Below, piece by piece: positions 15,250 through 28,400 of a DNA stretch of 64,000 bases. The notes under the pieces are model-generated. The model was given only the letters and a program-made list of their open reading frames with translations. It ran no database searches and was not told where the DNA came from. Position 1 is the first letter of the stretch; every line of letters starts with the position of its first letter. Made by a program: the position numbers and the translations under genes. This DNA comes from Pardosa pseudoannulata (lineage: Eukaryota; Arthropoda; Arachnida; Araneae; Lycosidae), in contig CM063503.1 of the NCBI GenBank assembly GCA_032207245.1, positions 104,918,756 to 104,982,755 on the forward strand. The letters run 5' to 3'.

Positions 15250-17877
15250 AACGTAGAGTTAGTTATACCTCAATCATTTTATACTGATATTTCTAACTGT
15301 ATGCGTAAAAACTTGAATAGTTTCTCCTTTTAATGTTGAATTTTATTCGTATATATATTGTGTGAACTATATTATATCAAACCCATTAACGTTTTTTTTA
15401 TAAATAAACTTGGTCATTGATGTTACAATCAGTTAAACATCTCTTCAATAGGTAACATATTTTTCCCATCCTGTTTAGAGGAGTAAGCAGAAGGATTATT
15501 TTTTATATTTTCTACAAATTTATCTTGTTATTATGTGTAATACAAGTTGAAAATATTACCTAAACTTAGACTTTAGCAGTTTTCACTATAACCACTATAA
15601 AAGCAATGTAGATTTTTTTTCTTGTAGTCCTTAAATGGCAGCGAGCCATGTTGTGAAATAATTTCCAATTAGGGATATTTCTAGGAAATATAAATGTAAC
15701 AGTAAAGAAACCATAATATAATAAATGTCGCAATATTAAAGCTGTTTTGAAAGCATTCTATAACTATTCTTGTTATACATTCAAAACACTTTGAGTAAAT
15801 ATTTCCAACTAATGTTTCAAAATGCAAACATTTAAAACCATACTAATATATAAGTAGATGTAAAAAAAAACACATTTTAAATTGTTTATTTCATACAGTG
15901 GTACAAGATACAGAAATTCAAAGCTTTTTCAAAATCATTCATCCTTTTTATAAAAATATTTAATGCTCTTGTTAATGCAACGTCTAACTATTAATATTAA
16001 TACTAACGAGATACAGCTTATTAAATATATCTTAATGAAACGAATTTCTCAATTTATATTCAATGCCAACATGTTATGTAATACAATACAAAAGTATGTC
16101 CAGAATTCTTTTTTTTTATTTAACAAACTCCATATATTTATCAAAACAAAGTAGAGAAAGACGCATATTTTATCTAACGAAAAAACCGTAAGAATTTTTC
16201 TAATAAGAACAGCTATGTAAAATATGGGAATGTAAAAATATTCCTTTGTGATCCTAGATGTTAAATATAAGTCTTTGAACAATTAATTAAAGCCAAAAAA
16301 GTATTTCTAAACATAGTTTATTAATTCAAAATCTTAAATACTTTTTCTCAAATTTCTAAGATTACACCGTCTTTTATACTTACATTTAGTAATCGGATCA
16401 AATTTCAGTCACTTGCAGTATTTTCGCAAGACAGATTATGTGTTAGGAGAAGACGAAGTTTAAAAGAAAATAAAATAGAATCTACCAAAATATAATCCTT
16501 TAGGACTGAAATATTTTTCCTCATGATCAAAATTTGTACCGTTTTTTTTAAACTGAAAAAGAAAGGATTAGAAAAAAGTTTAAATAGGTGGAACTATTTA
16601 GAATTTTGTTTAACACATTATTTTATATGTGTTTAGTTAACAAAAATTTTATAACGGAGAGAAAAAAAATCACCCTTCTGATACAAACAATTCATTTATT
16701 AAATATTAAAAATTATTCGAAATCGGAAAAAAACTTATTTTCTAAAAGTTAAAAATAAATTCAACCTTTGAATGTAAACGTTTTCAATATGCTGTTTTGA
16801 TTAAAACATATTTTAATTAAAACGCAAAAAAGTACTAATAACATTTTGAATTATTATTTTTTATAAATTTTACTTGGATATACAGGTAGAAAACCCTTGC
16901 AAAGTAAATTCTTTTTGGAGGATTTTTTAGAAACTTGTTATACTGGAAAATAGAAAACACTTATTATGCAAAATGTAATGTATAAAATCAAAACCAACTA
17001 CTTTAGTTCAAACTAATATGTTTATAATTTATGCATTCCAAGACTTTTTATAAGTATCAAATATTTATAGTGTCTTACTGAACCTCTCGATGCAAATACT
17101 GAAGAAATTTTGGGAAACGTAATTTAAATTCCACTTTGGTCAATATCGTAATGTAAACTATGTCAGAAACGTTCATTCAAATTTCAATGAAATTTTGAGA
17201 TTAATTTTTAAATGAACAGAACAAAAACTGAATAAAGGCAATAGATGCATTGCAATAGCAGTTTAATTTTCCTCAGTAATAAAAAGAAAACTATCTCGCT
17301 GGCTGACGTTCAAGGTAAGTTTTAATGTGTCGCAAATTACAAATAATAAGTTGCAAAATAACTATTGTGATACTTCATAATGCAAAACTTACCAATGTAT
17401 TGCATACCAATATGGAAGTTTAGTTAGGCAACACTGTATTTGAATTTACATATCAATTTTAATGAAAGCGTCAAATGTAATGTATTTCTAATTGGTTTAC
17501 TTGCTGGAAGCAATAGTATAATTGGCTCGGTCATATCATCCTAGCAAATGAGTGATTGTATTTGATATGCATTCATCCATAGAAAAACGCTCTTATTTAT
17601 AGAATATGATCACCTCAAAATTGTGCATACTTATTTCTTTATCCCAAGAATAGAAAAGATTGAAATTTAAAGACAAGTGAATAGGAATTTTTCATCTGAT
17701 GAACATTTCTTTATTGTGTATTTATCATCGTAAAAAATACTTTAAGAACCCTTAATTTCTTTCATTTGCTACTTACAGTTTTGAAAACCTAACTTATAAA
17801 AATGCTGAAATATATTTAAAAATTAGAAATATTGTAGTTATAATTGATACAAGTTGAACATTGACACTGCAGCGTAG
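15250..17877. other. AT-rich sequence, no feature seen
   Basis: Overlapping short frames on both strands near 15963-16282 are Ile/Asn/Lys/Phe-rich chance frames. Nothing else is supported. Confidence 0.6.
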
Positions 17878-17900
17878 ATATATATATATATATATATATA
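17878..17900. repeat. (AT)n microsatellite
   Basis: Short pure ta run. Confidence 0.9.
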
Positions 17901-18708
17901 ATTTGCAATGGCGTATGTTCAACACATTATTATAGCTACAACAATTTGACAATGTGCTATATAGAACAACTAATATAAAAGTACATTGAATAGATCAAAT
18001 ATATTGTCAATTTATTAACTAGCTTTTTAGTGAATGAGACTCTATATGGTAATGACTTTTTATAGTACATTTGTATTTATCTATATTTTCCAAAAGGTGG
18101 TTGTTACGCGATAAAAAAATAATGTCCTGCAAAAGCATACTTCTGTAAATTTTCCTCTACACATTAACCATAATTCTAGTAAATTATTTGACAAGCACCT
18201 TCTTGAAAACAAGGTATCATAAAAAATAGTGCACCATAAGCCGGAAAGATAAAATCAAATCAGAGGCATAATAAACTTGTTTGCCGAACTTCTGGAAAAA
18301 GAAAAAAAAAAGGTTGAAAAATGTTTTATTATTCCGTCTTCATTCATTATCCCATATTCAACTTAATGAGAAATTCAAAGGTGTTTCTTTGATTCTATGA
18401 CGTGAATTAATTACTTTATTGAGAAAATATCCGGGAATCTTTTAATATGCTTCATTTTTTTATCTGTAGTCAAACACTAATTAGCTACTTCAGGCAAAGA
18501 AAATGAGTTTTTGTATGGACATGGACCTCCGATGAAAATAAATTTGTTTTATGGGAGTTTGTGCGAGATAATATTAGAAGACTAATAAAATATTATTTAT
18601 CTAACTATATTTTATGTAAAGCAAAATGATATAATTTATTTATATAAGTTGATTATGGAAAACGTATGGAATAGTTATACCAAAATGATTTATTGAATCC
18701 TGGAAATT

Positions 18709-18710
<2 letters not shown>

Positions 18711-18763
<53 letters not shown>
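18711..18763. repeat. (AT)n microsatellite
   Basis: Pure AT run of about 53 bp, followed 55 bp later by a second, longer array. Confidence 0.95.
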
Positions 18764-18764
<1 letters not shown>

Positions 18765-18816
18765 CTATCTGAAAAGAATGTATATATACATACGCACGTA
18801 TGATCCGTACGCATGC

Positions 18817-18964
<148 letters not shown>

Positions 18965-18969
18965 TTCAT

Positions 18970-20440
18970 GTACAGAATCATTTGAAATCGTTTAACTTTG
19001 CATTCGAGTAAATATTTCATTGAAATAAATATTACAACAAGAAATGTCAGTACAGTGTATTTAATTAAGCCGTGTACAGTGTATTTAATCTAGCCAATAA
19101 ATGTATCGAAAACGAGGTTGTCTAAATTGCTGAATATGTACTTTCATCTAGATACTATAGTTTATAGAGAGTAAAAATATTTTTTAATATCGAAAACATA
19201 TATTTCTTTTTAGATATTCACAGCTTTTTGGAAGATGAAAACCAGTAGTCTGATGCATTTTATTCTAATAAGTTCTATTCTTGGTTCTGCTCATATAAGC
19301 ATTATTTCAAAGAAATAATTTTTTGATAAATCATTTAACAAAGATACTAAATTTTTTAAATATATTTTTTCATGTCTATTTTGTCATTTTTCAACCACTA
19401 TACAGTAATTTTCGTTAAAAATCGAAACAAAAAATATTTGAAAATAAGGATACGGGGAATTTCTACTTACATATTTTACTTTAAAATTCCTGTTATTATT
19501 TCACTTTTGTTAAGTTGTATGAAATACAGTATCTCAAAAGCCATCAGTGAATTTTTTTTTTATCAAAAGTCATCAGTGAAATCAAAGTGATGCATTTTGA
19601 TTGGGAAATTTACTCAACTTAAAAACTGTGTTGCATACTTATAGTGATAAATAATGAGATTGTTATTAATGAACTGTACCATATTTAATTTTTGAAGCAT
19701 TTTTCCTTATTCTTTTATATTTTAAGCATAATTTTTATTTAGATAGAAATTGAGAATGTTATTTTACTGACTATATAAGTAAATATAAGTTCGCTTGAAA
19801 TTTATTCGTCTAAACGACACACCTTACTTTTTTTTCTAGTAGATCATTAATTTTCCTAGTTAATGGTTGTATTGAAAGTATTTATGTCTTAAAGAAATTT
19901 TCATATTTGTATTTGAAACACTTTTAGTGTTTTCGGGTTGTTATTTGTGATTCTTACAAGCTCTATTGATGAGAGCTTTCTAAATCTCATTAGCATTAGA
20001 ATAAAATTAAATGTTGCCTTTTATCTCAAGGTTATCAATTAGCAGCTCATTGAAACCCTTTAATTACTGTGATCAATAAACCCTGGAGACAACTCGTTAA
20101 GCTATGCTCATTATCATTTCAGCACTCTTTGTATTTCAGATATTTCTGTACTGCGGCAGTATGGATTTATTTCAACTTGCCCGAAAACAGACGTTGTTCA
20201 GAATTGGACGGAAACATTTCATCAGTAGTATATTTCGGTATGTTTTGGAATATATTTGTAAAGGTACTAGTTTGTTTTGACTTGCCACTGAAATACTTTA
20301 AAAGTTTTTCAGTGTTGTTAACATAAATTACCATTATAATATTACTCCTTATTGTATTTTTAAGAAAAATAACGCTTTGAATATTTTGTTTGATTTGTGG
20401 TATTCGGAAATTAATTACATAAATCTAAGTTTTAGCCTAA
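18970..20440. other. AT-rich sequence, no feature seen
   Basis: Short frames at 19372-19590 and 20069-20326 show no recognisable motif, and the second has no ATG start. I see no repeat boundary here. Confidence 0.55.
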
Positions 20441-20447
20441 GTGTTAA

Positions 20448-20980
20448 CCCTTTAGTGAACAGTGGTTCCGCAGTGAAACCACCCGTTAAACATCTTTACT
20501 CTCTACTTTTATGGAGATATATTATTTTTTTTCGTTTTTTTTATATTTTAACATTTTAAACTGACAACAGATAGTACCCCTGCATTTAATTTATTTTTCC
20601 TTTTGAAATATATGTATTTAAATTTGCTAAACCTGGAAAGTTCGCATTTCCATTTTTCTCACTATGACCCCAAATGATAATATGTATCCAAAACACACTT
20701 ATAAAATATTAAGCTATTTATTTATTATACTATTTTAAGGATATTTAAATTTTCTTCTTCCAATATAATTAAAATTTAAAAAAAGTATTATATTCACGCT
20801 GTACAAGGGAGTAGATTTGTCAGTTAAAACACTCTTTAAAATCCCAGGTATCCTCTAACGCAAACCCTTCTGAAGAATGGAAAAAAATTCGTATAATTTA
20901 CAAATATAATATTGATTGATAACATTTATAAACTAATTTCATTAAATTATAAAGAATTTGTGTTGGTGACCTTTAAAGGG
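20448..20980. mobile_element. Candidate TTAA-flanked (piggyBac-type) MITE, 533 bp
   Basis: Flanked by TTAA at 20444-20447 and 20981-20984. The outermost bases are inverted repeats: CCCTTTAGTG at the left and CCCTTTAAAGG on the opposite strand at the right. TTAA duplication with ends starting CCC is typical of piggyBac-type elements. The matching region is short (about 8 bp plus scattered matches) and there is no transposase relic, so chance is not excluded in such AT-rich DNA. Confidence 0.5.
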
Positions 20981-20984
20981 TTAA

Positions 20985-21419
20985 GGGCATAATGTTAATA
21001 TCTGAATTAGTGCATTGTTTCAAAAATGTAAATGCCAAAATTCAGACATGTATATATTGATTACTCAAAAAAAATCAAATTAAATTGTCACAAAAATTAC
21101 TTTTTAAACAAAAAAATTTAATTATTTAACTTGCAATGATAAGCAGTTTATATTTAATATGATTTAGTTCTCACACAATTATAAGTTGCTAAATCATCTT
21201 TAGTGTAAATTTATATAAATGTATTTTGAGTGATTTTAAGTTTTATGACAACTTGTGATAAAATCGCTAAGGACTATTAAATCAAACATTAAGAAGTTGT
21301 AAAAGGTTTTTTAATAGTATTTTCAGCATCTGAAAAATTTGAGCAGGAGTTATTATAAGCGTATATGTAGGTAAAAGCAAGATCGGTGACAATATGATAC
21401 ATCAAACTTGTTAGTTGCT
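20985..21419. other. AT-rich sequence, no feature seen
   Basis: This flanks the 3' side of the Tc1-like pseudogene and may contain its decayed end, but no inverted terminal repeat could be matched to the other flank. Confidence 0.5.
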
Positions 21420-22419
21420 TCACCTAATAATTTGATGAGTGGTCACTTCGTACATCGATACAAATGTTAGAGATCTTATTCAGTTAATGAGGATATTGAC
21501 CATCGACTGTGGCAGTAAATCTCATCCTTCCCAAAGAGCCTATTTTAACGCCTGAAGTGTCATCGGAGGGAATTATTTATATTCTTTGGGTCTTCCAACA
21601 GTATCGCACAAGTGCTCTGTGGGATGAATATCTAAAAGTGTCGCTGGCACTATAATATGGTGAATACCATCTTCTACCAAATAATCTTCGACAAGTGAAG
21701 ATTTTTTCATAAAAACAAATTCGTCTCCCACAATTTCTCCAAAAAGCTAAACATATGGTTTGAGAAGTTCATACACCTATAGTTTTACAGTCACTTTACC
21801 AGAAGAAAATATATAGAGAGGTGTACGGCCAACCAACATGTTCCGTTTCCATATGAGGGGACCAATGACATCAAAGCGATAGATTTCGTGGATGTTTGAA
21901 GGACTTTAGAGATAATCTCCAAATGAAAACTCGTCGAGAATTGCTTTGTATGATGGATTTCGTCTCATCACTCAAGAGAGTATGTCGTCAATCATCCTCT
22001 GTTTAAGAATAATTCTTACTATTTAAATATAGACTGTCTTTCTTGTGAAACTGCGTGAAGAGAAACGCACTACTGGCCTCGGGTCGTATAGACTCCTCTC
22101 AATACCCCCATCTGTACATAGTTTGTCTTGATATCACTGTCTCAAGTTCAGCAAGTGAAGAGAGCTTTCCAGCAGTCATATCTCAATGTCTACTTATTTT
22201 CAAAGCCATGCAGTGATCGTTCTAAATTTTTGTCACTCTTGGACAATCATGTCCAGTCTTCCTAGTGATAGTTTTGGTTGTCTGAAACTTCTGCTCTAAT
22301 CTGGAGACAACCGTATTCGACACTGGTAGCCAACGAGCTTCTTAAGCTTTTGATTGTCAGATTCTATCCAACTAATGTCTTTCTCGCATTTCATCGTTTG
22401 AGAGATTCCGCTTAGTCAT
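21420..22419 (-). pseudogene. Full-length but inactivated Tc1-like transposase
   Basis: On the minus strand, a mosaic of frames covers a Tc1-family transposase from start to finish in 1.0 kb, the expected length for about 340 residues. In order: MTKRNLSNDEMRERH at the N-terminus; VSNTVVSRLEQKFQTT (helix-turn-helix region); LLSDETKS (first catalytic Asp kept); SNSRRVFIWR; GRTPLYIFSSGKVT; EFVFMKKSSLVEDYLVEDGI; HPTEHLCDTVGR (cf. NPIEHLWD, catalytic Glu kept); LQALK and LLPQS. Where the family has the second catalytic Asp (DDNA-RPH) this copy reads KKSS. Several stops and frameshifts lie between the blocks. It is a long-dead element whose TIRs I could not identify. Confidence 0.85.
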
Positions 22420-23600
22420 TTTAACTCCAATCTGTGTGACTGATATTGCTTTCTTTATATAAAAAAGGAAATGCAGAACTTGATATTGCATAGACTTTTC
22501 AACAAAAAACCTTATTCGTATGGTTTTTCTCTAAAAAAAATTTTATCATGTATACAACATGTGCAACATAAATCTGCAAATAGCTTGATTATATAACACT
22601 CTTATCACAAATGTATTTCGAATTGAAATGGTGTAGCCTAAATTTGCTTTAAAAGGATTTTTAATTCATTTGCAAGAAGAATTCCGAGTCGTATTTCTTT
22701 TCAAATTTTTACCTAAATAATCATCTTACCTTTAATAAATCACCATTTATAAAATAATAAAAAACAACACAATTATTTTAGACAATCTATTTTCTGAATC
22801 CAGTCTTGCTTTTTTTTGCTTCTCAAGAAAGTATTATACTTACAATTTTCATAGAATGTAATGCTCGATATGAATTTATAATGTTGAATTCAGAGTAGTA
22901 AATATTTCATGTATTTAATGACCTGAACCTCTAAATGAGTTCATTAAAATTTGACATTATGTACTTAGAAACATAAATCACCCAATAGTAGATTTTCACG
23001 CTCTGTGAATTGGATCATTGTCCAAATTTGCATGGTAAATTCTGATAGCAGTTAGGAATACTGAACTAGTTACTCAGCTTTAGAATTAATTGTTATAACT
23101 AAATGATAATTTACATTAATTGAATCAACTACATGCTAAATGCACGTAGAGAACACTTCTAGGGCATAAGAGAACATTAAATATTTGTTGAAAGCATAAA
23201 GTTAGTGCATCAATGATTCTGAAAATAACTAAATCGATAGTTAACAATTAATAATCACGGAATTTGATAAATTGAAATCATGTGCATTCTACTGTATATT
23301 TATCAGATTATTTCAACTATTTTCTTTTAAATATTTTACTAACTGCTTTTTGTATCGCGTTTTCAAATGTGACATTATTTATAAAAGTATATCAATGATT
23401 TCGATGCTATATGAATAAAAATGTATTTTGGGCTAAAACAGCATTTTAAATTAATATATTTAATACTGAAATTATGTAAGAAATAGAAAATATAATTTAT
23501 TATAAAAATAACTCTTGCTTTAGAGATTAAAATATGGTATATGCACAAAACTAATATTTCGTAGAAAAATACCAAATTCATACTCAACACCGAAATTATA
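22420..23600. other. AT-rich sequence, no feature seen
   Basis: Contains the upstream flank of the Tc1-like pseudogene. A short minus-strand frame at 23375-23590 is hydrophobic chance sequence. Confidence 0.55.
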
Positions 23601-23615
23601 GTATAACATCTAGGT

Positions 23616-23793
23616 TTTTGTTTTGTCTGGAACAGTGCTGTCTATGATTTTGCTACATGGAAACAAACTGTATCGGGACCTACTGCTTATAGCTGATTCC
23701 AAACGGTTAGGAACATCCTTGCCATCAGCGGGATTCAAGCCCGCGAACTCCGGTACCGAATAGCAGCGCTCTGTCATTCGGCAATCGCTCGAC
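23616..23793 (-). mobile_element. tRNA-derived SINE, copy 2
   Basis: Same family as copy 1, flanked by the direct repeat ataacatctaggt (23603-23615 and 23794-23806). The minus strand has the tRNA-like head with a B box slightly mutated to GGCTTGAATCCCGC. The body reads ...CGTTTGGAATCAGC..., and the tail is A-rich (TTTTTGTTTTG on the plus strand at the low-coordinate end). The short minus-strand frame inside it is not a gene. Confidence 0.85.
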
Positions 23794-23976
23794 ATAACAT
23801 CTAGGTGCGTTTTCCTTCTTTTGTATGCAGTCTGATGTACCTATTTTGGAAATTTCTAAATAATGCATATTAATGCTATAATTCAAAAATGCTTAGCTTT
23901 AGACATTTGAAATTTTGTATTTGATAGTTCTTATTCCACGTGTAATTGTGTACATCTCCCATTTGATTGCAATCTG

Positions 23977-25497
23977 CACTCTGTATGTCGAACATTTTCT
24001 ACATAACGTATTTTAAGACTGTGATGCATAAGTAACAGACAGTTAGCCTTAAAATCTCGAAATTTTATTTTTAACAGTATCATATATTGTAAATGTAATT
24101 GACCCTATATATGAAAAATTTTAAGATAAGAGCTATTATCAGCTAAATGCAATTCACAGATATCGTCGTATTGATATGCTTTTTCAACAATAATTTCAAA
24201 CATCACATACATTTAATTATATGTTCATGTAATATAATTTTACATCAACTATAAACCATTCCTCGCTCAAATACAGATATTAGTATACATAATCATTTTA
24301 CACAATATTAATAATACTTTTTATAAAACTGTTATTTGTGTAAATCTGATCTCTTAAAAGGCTTTAACTGTTGACTATCAAGTGTTTTAAAATATCGAGA
24401 ATGTGTCTCACATTTGCTCTGCATTTTCTCTTAGTAACTATAATTTAAAAGCCACTGGTGGGGAAAAATTTACTTTTCACTCTGTATGTCAAACATTTTC
24501 TATATAACGTATTTTAAGGCTGTGATGCATAAGTAACAGACAGTTAGCCTTAAAATTTAGAAATTTTGTTTTTATCACTATTATATATTGTAGATGCAAT
24601 TGACCCTATATATGAAAAATTTTAAGATAAGGGCTATTATCAGCTTAATGCAATTCAAAGATATCGTCGTATTGATACGCTTTTTTAACAACAATTTTAA
24701 ACATCACATACATTTAATTATATTTTCATGTAATATAATTTTACATCAACTATAAACCATTCCTCGCTCAAATACAGATATTAGTATACATAATCATTTA
24801 AAAAGGCTTTCCCTTTTGACTATCAAGTGTTTTAAAATATCGAGAATGTGTCTCACATTTGCTCTGCATTTTCTCTTAGTAACTATAATTTAAAAGCCAC
24901 TGGTGGGGAAAAATTTACTTTTCACTCTGTATGTCAAACATTTTCTATATAACGTATTTTAAGGCTGTGATGCATAAGTAACAGACAGTTAGCCTTAAAA
25001 TTTAGAAATTTTGTTTTTATCACTATTATATTTTCTAAATGCAATCGACACTCTATATGACGAAAAATTTTAAGATAAGGGCTATTTTCTGCTAAATGCA
25101 ATTCAAAGATATCGTCGTATTGATATACTTTTTTGACAATAACTTTAAACAGTTGAAACAATGGTTAGGAATTAATATTTAGAAAACAAAAATAATAATC
25201 TACTAATTGTGAAGAATAATTATCACATACATTTAATTATATTCCCCTGTAATATAATTTTACATCAACTATAAACCATTTCTTGCTTTAATACAGATAT
25301 TAGTATAACTAATCATTTTATACAATATTAATAATACTTTTTTTATAAAACTGTGAACTGTGTGTAAACTGAAAAATGCTTTCCCGTTTGACTATCAAGT
25401 ATTTTAAAATATCGAGAATGTGTCTCATATTTGCTCTGCATTTTCTCGTAGTAACTATAATTTAAAAGCCACTGGTGGGAAAAAATTCACTTTTCAC
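23977..25497. repeat. Three-unit tandem repeat, units about 501, 445 and 575 bp
   Basis: Unit starts are marked by cactctgtatgtc at 23977, 24478 and 24923. Shared landmarks are gatgcataagtaacagacag, gatatcgtcgtattgata, the block around tttacatcaactataaacca, gacttatcaagt-like gactatcaagt, tatcgagaatgtgtctca and aaaagccactggtgggg. Unit 2 lacks about 55 bp around tttacacaatattaataata. Unit 3 keeps that and carries an extra ~70 bp at about 25150-25225. Units 1 and 2 share more with each other at the 3' half. Nothing in the unit looks coding. Confidence 0.92.
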
Positions 25498-28400
25498 TAC
25501 ATTTTTAGGTGTTCTGCCGTAATAAGTGGGATCTCAGAGTAAACGGAAAGTACACTTTAAGACGCAAGATACTTCTTAACAGAGCACTATACTGGTCTCC
25601 AGGGAGAAATTTAGCTGTTTTAGGAGCGTTAAGTTTGTCACAAAAATTTGGGGCACGGATCTCTGATTCATGGAGGCAGTTATCTATCTTTTCTCTCGTA
25701 ACTTTCAAAAGAATTCTATTTTTCTCGCAAAATCAGAAGTTTAAATCTATTACCTTTTTTTGTCTTTTATTAAGAAGTCCATAAATTTTATGGATTCTTA
25801 TAATGCTTTATTTGACAATAAACGTGTTATTTTCACTTTTAATTACTCACAACATTTTATTTATTTTTAAACGGAGTTCCATTTCTCTTTACTTTTCCTT
25901 TACTAGCAATATTTTACGAATAGAAGCTAAAAATAATTTCTCTTGTAAATATCTTTCAGTAGTTTACAGATGTCCATTGTGACAAAGTTAATTTTCATTG
26001 TCTGTACACTTCATCTTCAAGTAGTAGTACATTATTAAAGTAAGATATATATAGGTTATTTAGAAAATATAATTTTTATTAATTAGTTTAAAATTGCGTT
26101 TTGTAAACATATGCTCTGAATTTCTTGCCTTCACTCAAGTATATAGAAATTTTAAAGTACGAAGTAAATACTTTATGTCTGTGGCTTTCTTCATATCTCG
26201 CCTAACTACAGCAGTTCTACAAACATTTTTAATACTCAATAAAAAAAAACATCCATATTGTATTATTAGACCTAAAAAGTTAATAGAAAATCAAAACTGA
26301 AATTTTGACGAGGATAGGAATACCATAAAATAATGATTGTACGATGAGCACTGACTAATGTTTATAATTGTAAAAATAGAAATTTCATCATAAAAAAGTG
26401 AGAAAAAAGTAATAAATAAAGATTAATTTAATAGAAAATTTTATTTGTTTATCTATTTGATATGACTAATATAATATAGAGTACATGCTAATATAACTCA
26501 GTGAATCAGAGTATCAAGTATCTTTGTGTCATGTTAATAAATTGTAACAATTTATGAATTTCTATAGTTTTTACGAAACTACGAATACTTTTTCTATAAT
26601 TTTGACTCTCCTCCATTGCTATTTTTGAATTTGAAATGAATATAAGTCTACTAAAATTATTCTTTAGTATACTGAGACAACAAATTCAATATTTTATACA
26701 GTTTTTGTATTTTGGGGAGTATTGTTTAAGCAAAATATTGTATAGGAAATAACTTGGACACAAAATTGCTTGGTTTAAAATTATATTTTTTTTTTAAAAC
26801 AATCCACTATTAGAGCTCAGGAGACCGTGGCACGCATACCACAATCTTCCAATTTTATATCGTTGCTTTATTTTTTTTCTTGACCGCGTAGTGCTACATT
26901 TTTAAAATTAATGTATGAAAACAATCAATACAGAGAAATGATTCTTTGGAACATTTATTGCGTCATTTTATTGACACTTTAACTGATCTCTCTTGAAATT
27001 CTGCTGACTCCTACCTTGTATTGTACTAAAATATTTGGATATAAGTCGAAAATAGACTTTGGATTAAGCGTTGACTAAACAGTTTTGTTTTCTCTCATTA
27101 CATAATGATTTATAAATACCTGCGATAGTTTCTTAATCTAAGAATAAACTTTTATGAATTATTCACTAGATTAATCATTTGTATGTTGTTAATATCTTAT
27201 TAATGTCTCACTCAACAAATAGCATCCAACACGTCACAAGTTCATGGTGCCAACAGATGGCGCTGCAATATTATTCTTTTACAGTCTATACCTACAACAC
27301 GTTGTTACGTATTAAATGCTTTGTAACAATTATTAATTATTTAAAAGGACTTGATTTTCATGGGACACACTTCTAAGGCAATATCGTGCAAATTTTGAGG
27401 TAATTTAGCACACTAAATAGTGGAGGTTAACCTTGAGTTAATTACATGACTAACATTACAAATATACAACTGAAAATCCAGTAGACCTTTTAAAATGCTT
27501 GGTTTATGTCCACTTGAACTCTTGGATTTTGATTGGATATTCATTTTAATCCGTGGGATGTTTGGCCATAATCAAATATTCCCTGTTTTCTGGGTTGTTA
27601 TGGATACACTATTGACTTATTATATTTCCACCATTAAAATATACACAAATCGAGGATTGTGAAAGACAGAGGACCACAGTAGATTAAAAATGAACCATAT
27701 TTTAACTTTACCAATTTTTACATATAATAAAAAAAGAAAAATACAGAACAATATATGCTTCCAAAATATCTAAAGCTTACAGATCTTTGATGCAGATACA
27801 TTAATCTAAATTTAAATTTTATGCATTAGAAAAGGTATATGATTAAATCAAGTAAAATTGTTACACGTAAAAATAAATTAAAAAAATAAATGCAGAAAAA
27901 ATAAAAGAATAACAGTCATATAATATGTATCCTTTTGTTTATAAAATATATTTATATGAGAATATTGCAGTAAGTTTCTTAAAAAGAACAAAATAATTAG
28001 GTTAAATTAAGCTTAAATTAAATTGGGTACACTGATGAATATTTTATTTTTGAAGTAAGACATTTTCAGGCAATATTTAAATAATTTTCATTTTACATTG
28101 ATTTATATAAAAATAAAATATTAATTTATGTAATAATAGCAATTCTGGACTGCAAAATATTTTTAATTAAATGTTTAAATTTCTTTCTGACATTGCGCAA
28201 CAAAAAGATTTAAGCACAAGAAAAGAACTATATCTAAATTAAAATTTTATAATTACTTTTAACTTATAAAGGAGAAATCAATTCTATAAAAAATTTTGTA
28301 AAATTTCTTCTTTTTATAATTTTTTATCTTTACTTGATTAGAATAAAGAAGCTCCTTAAACTTGTTAACTTTTTAGCCGAACAGTTTAATGAAAACGCTA

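Noticed and set aside
23610..23795. 61-codon minus-strand frame
   Set aside because: It coincides with SINE copy 2, including the tRNA-like head, so it is not a gene.
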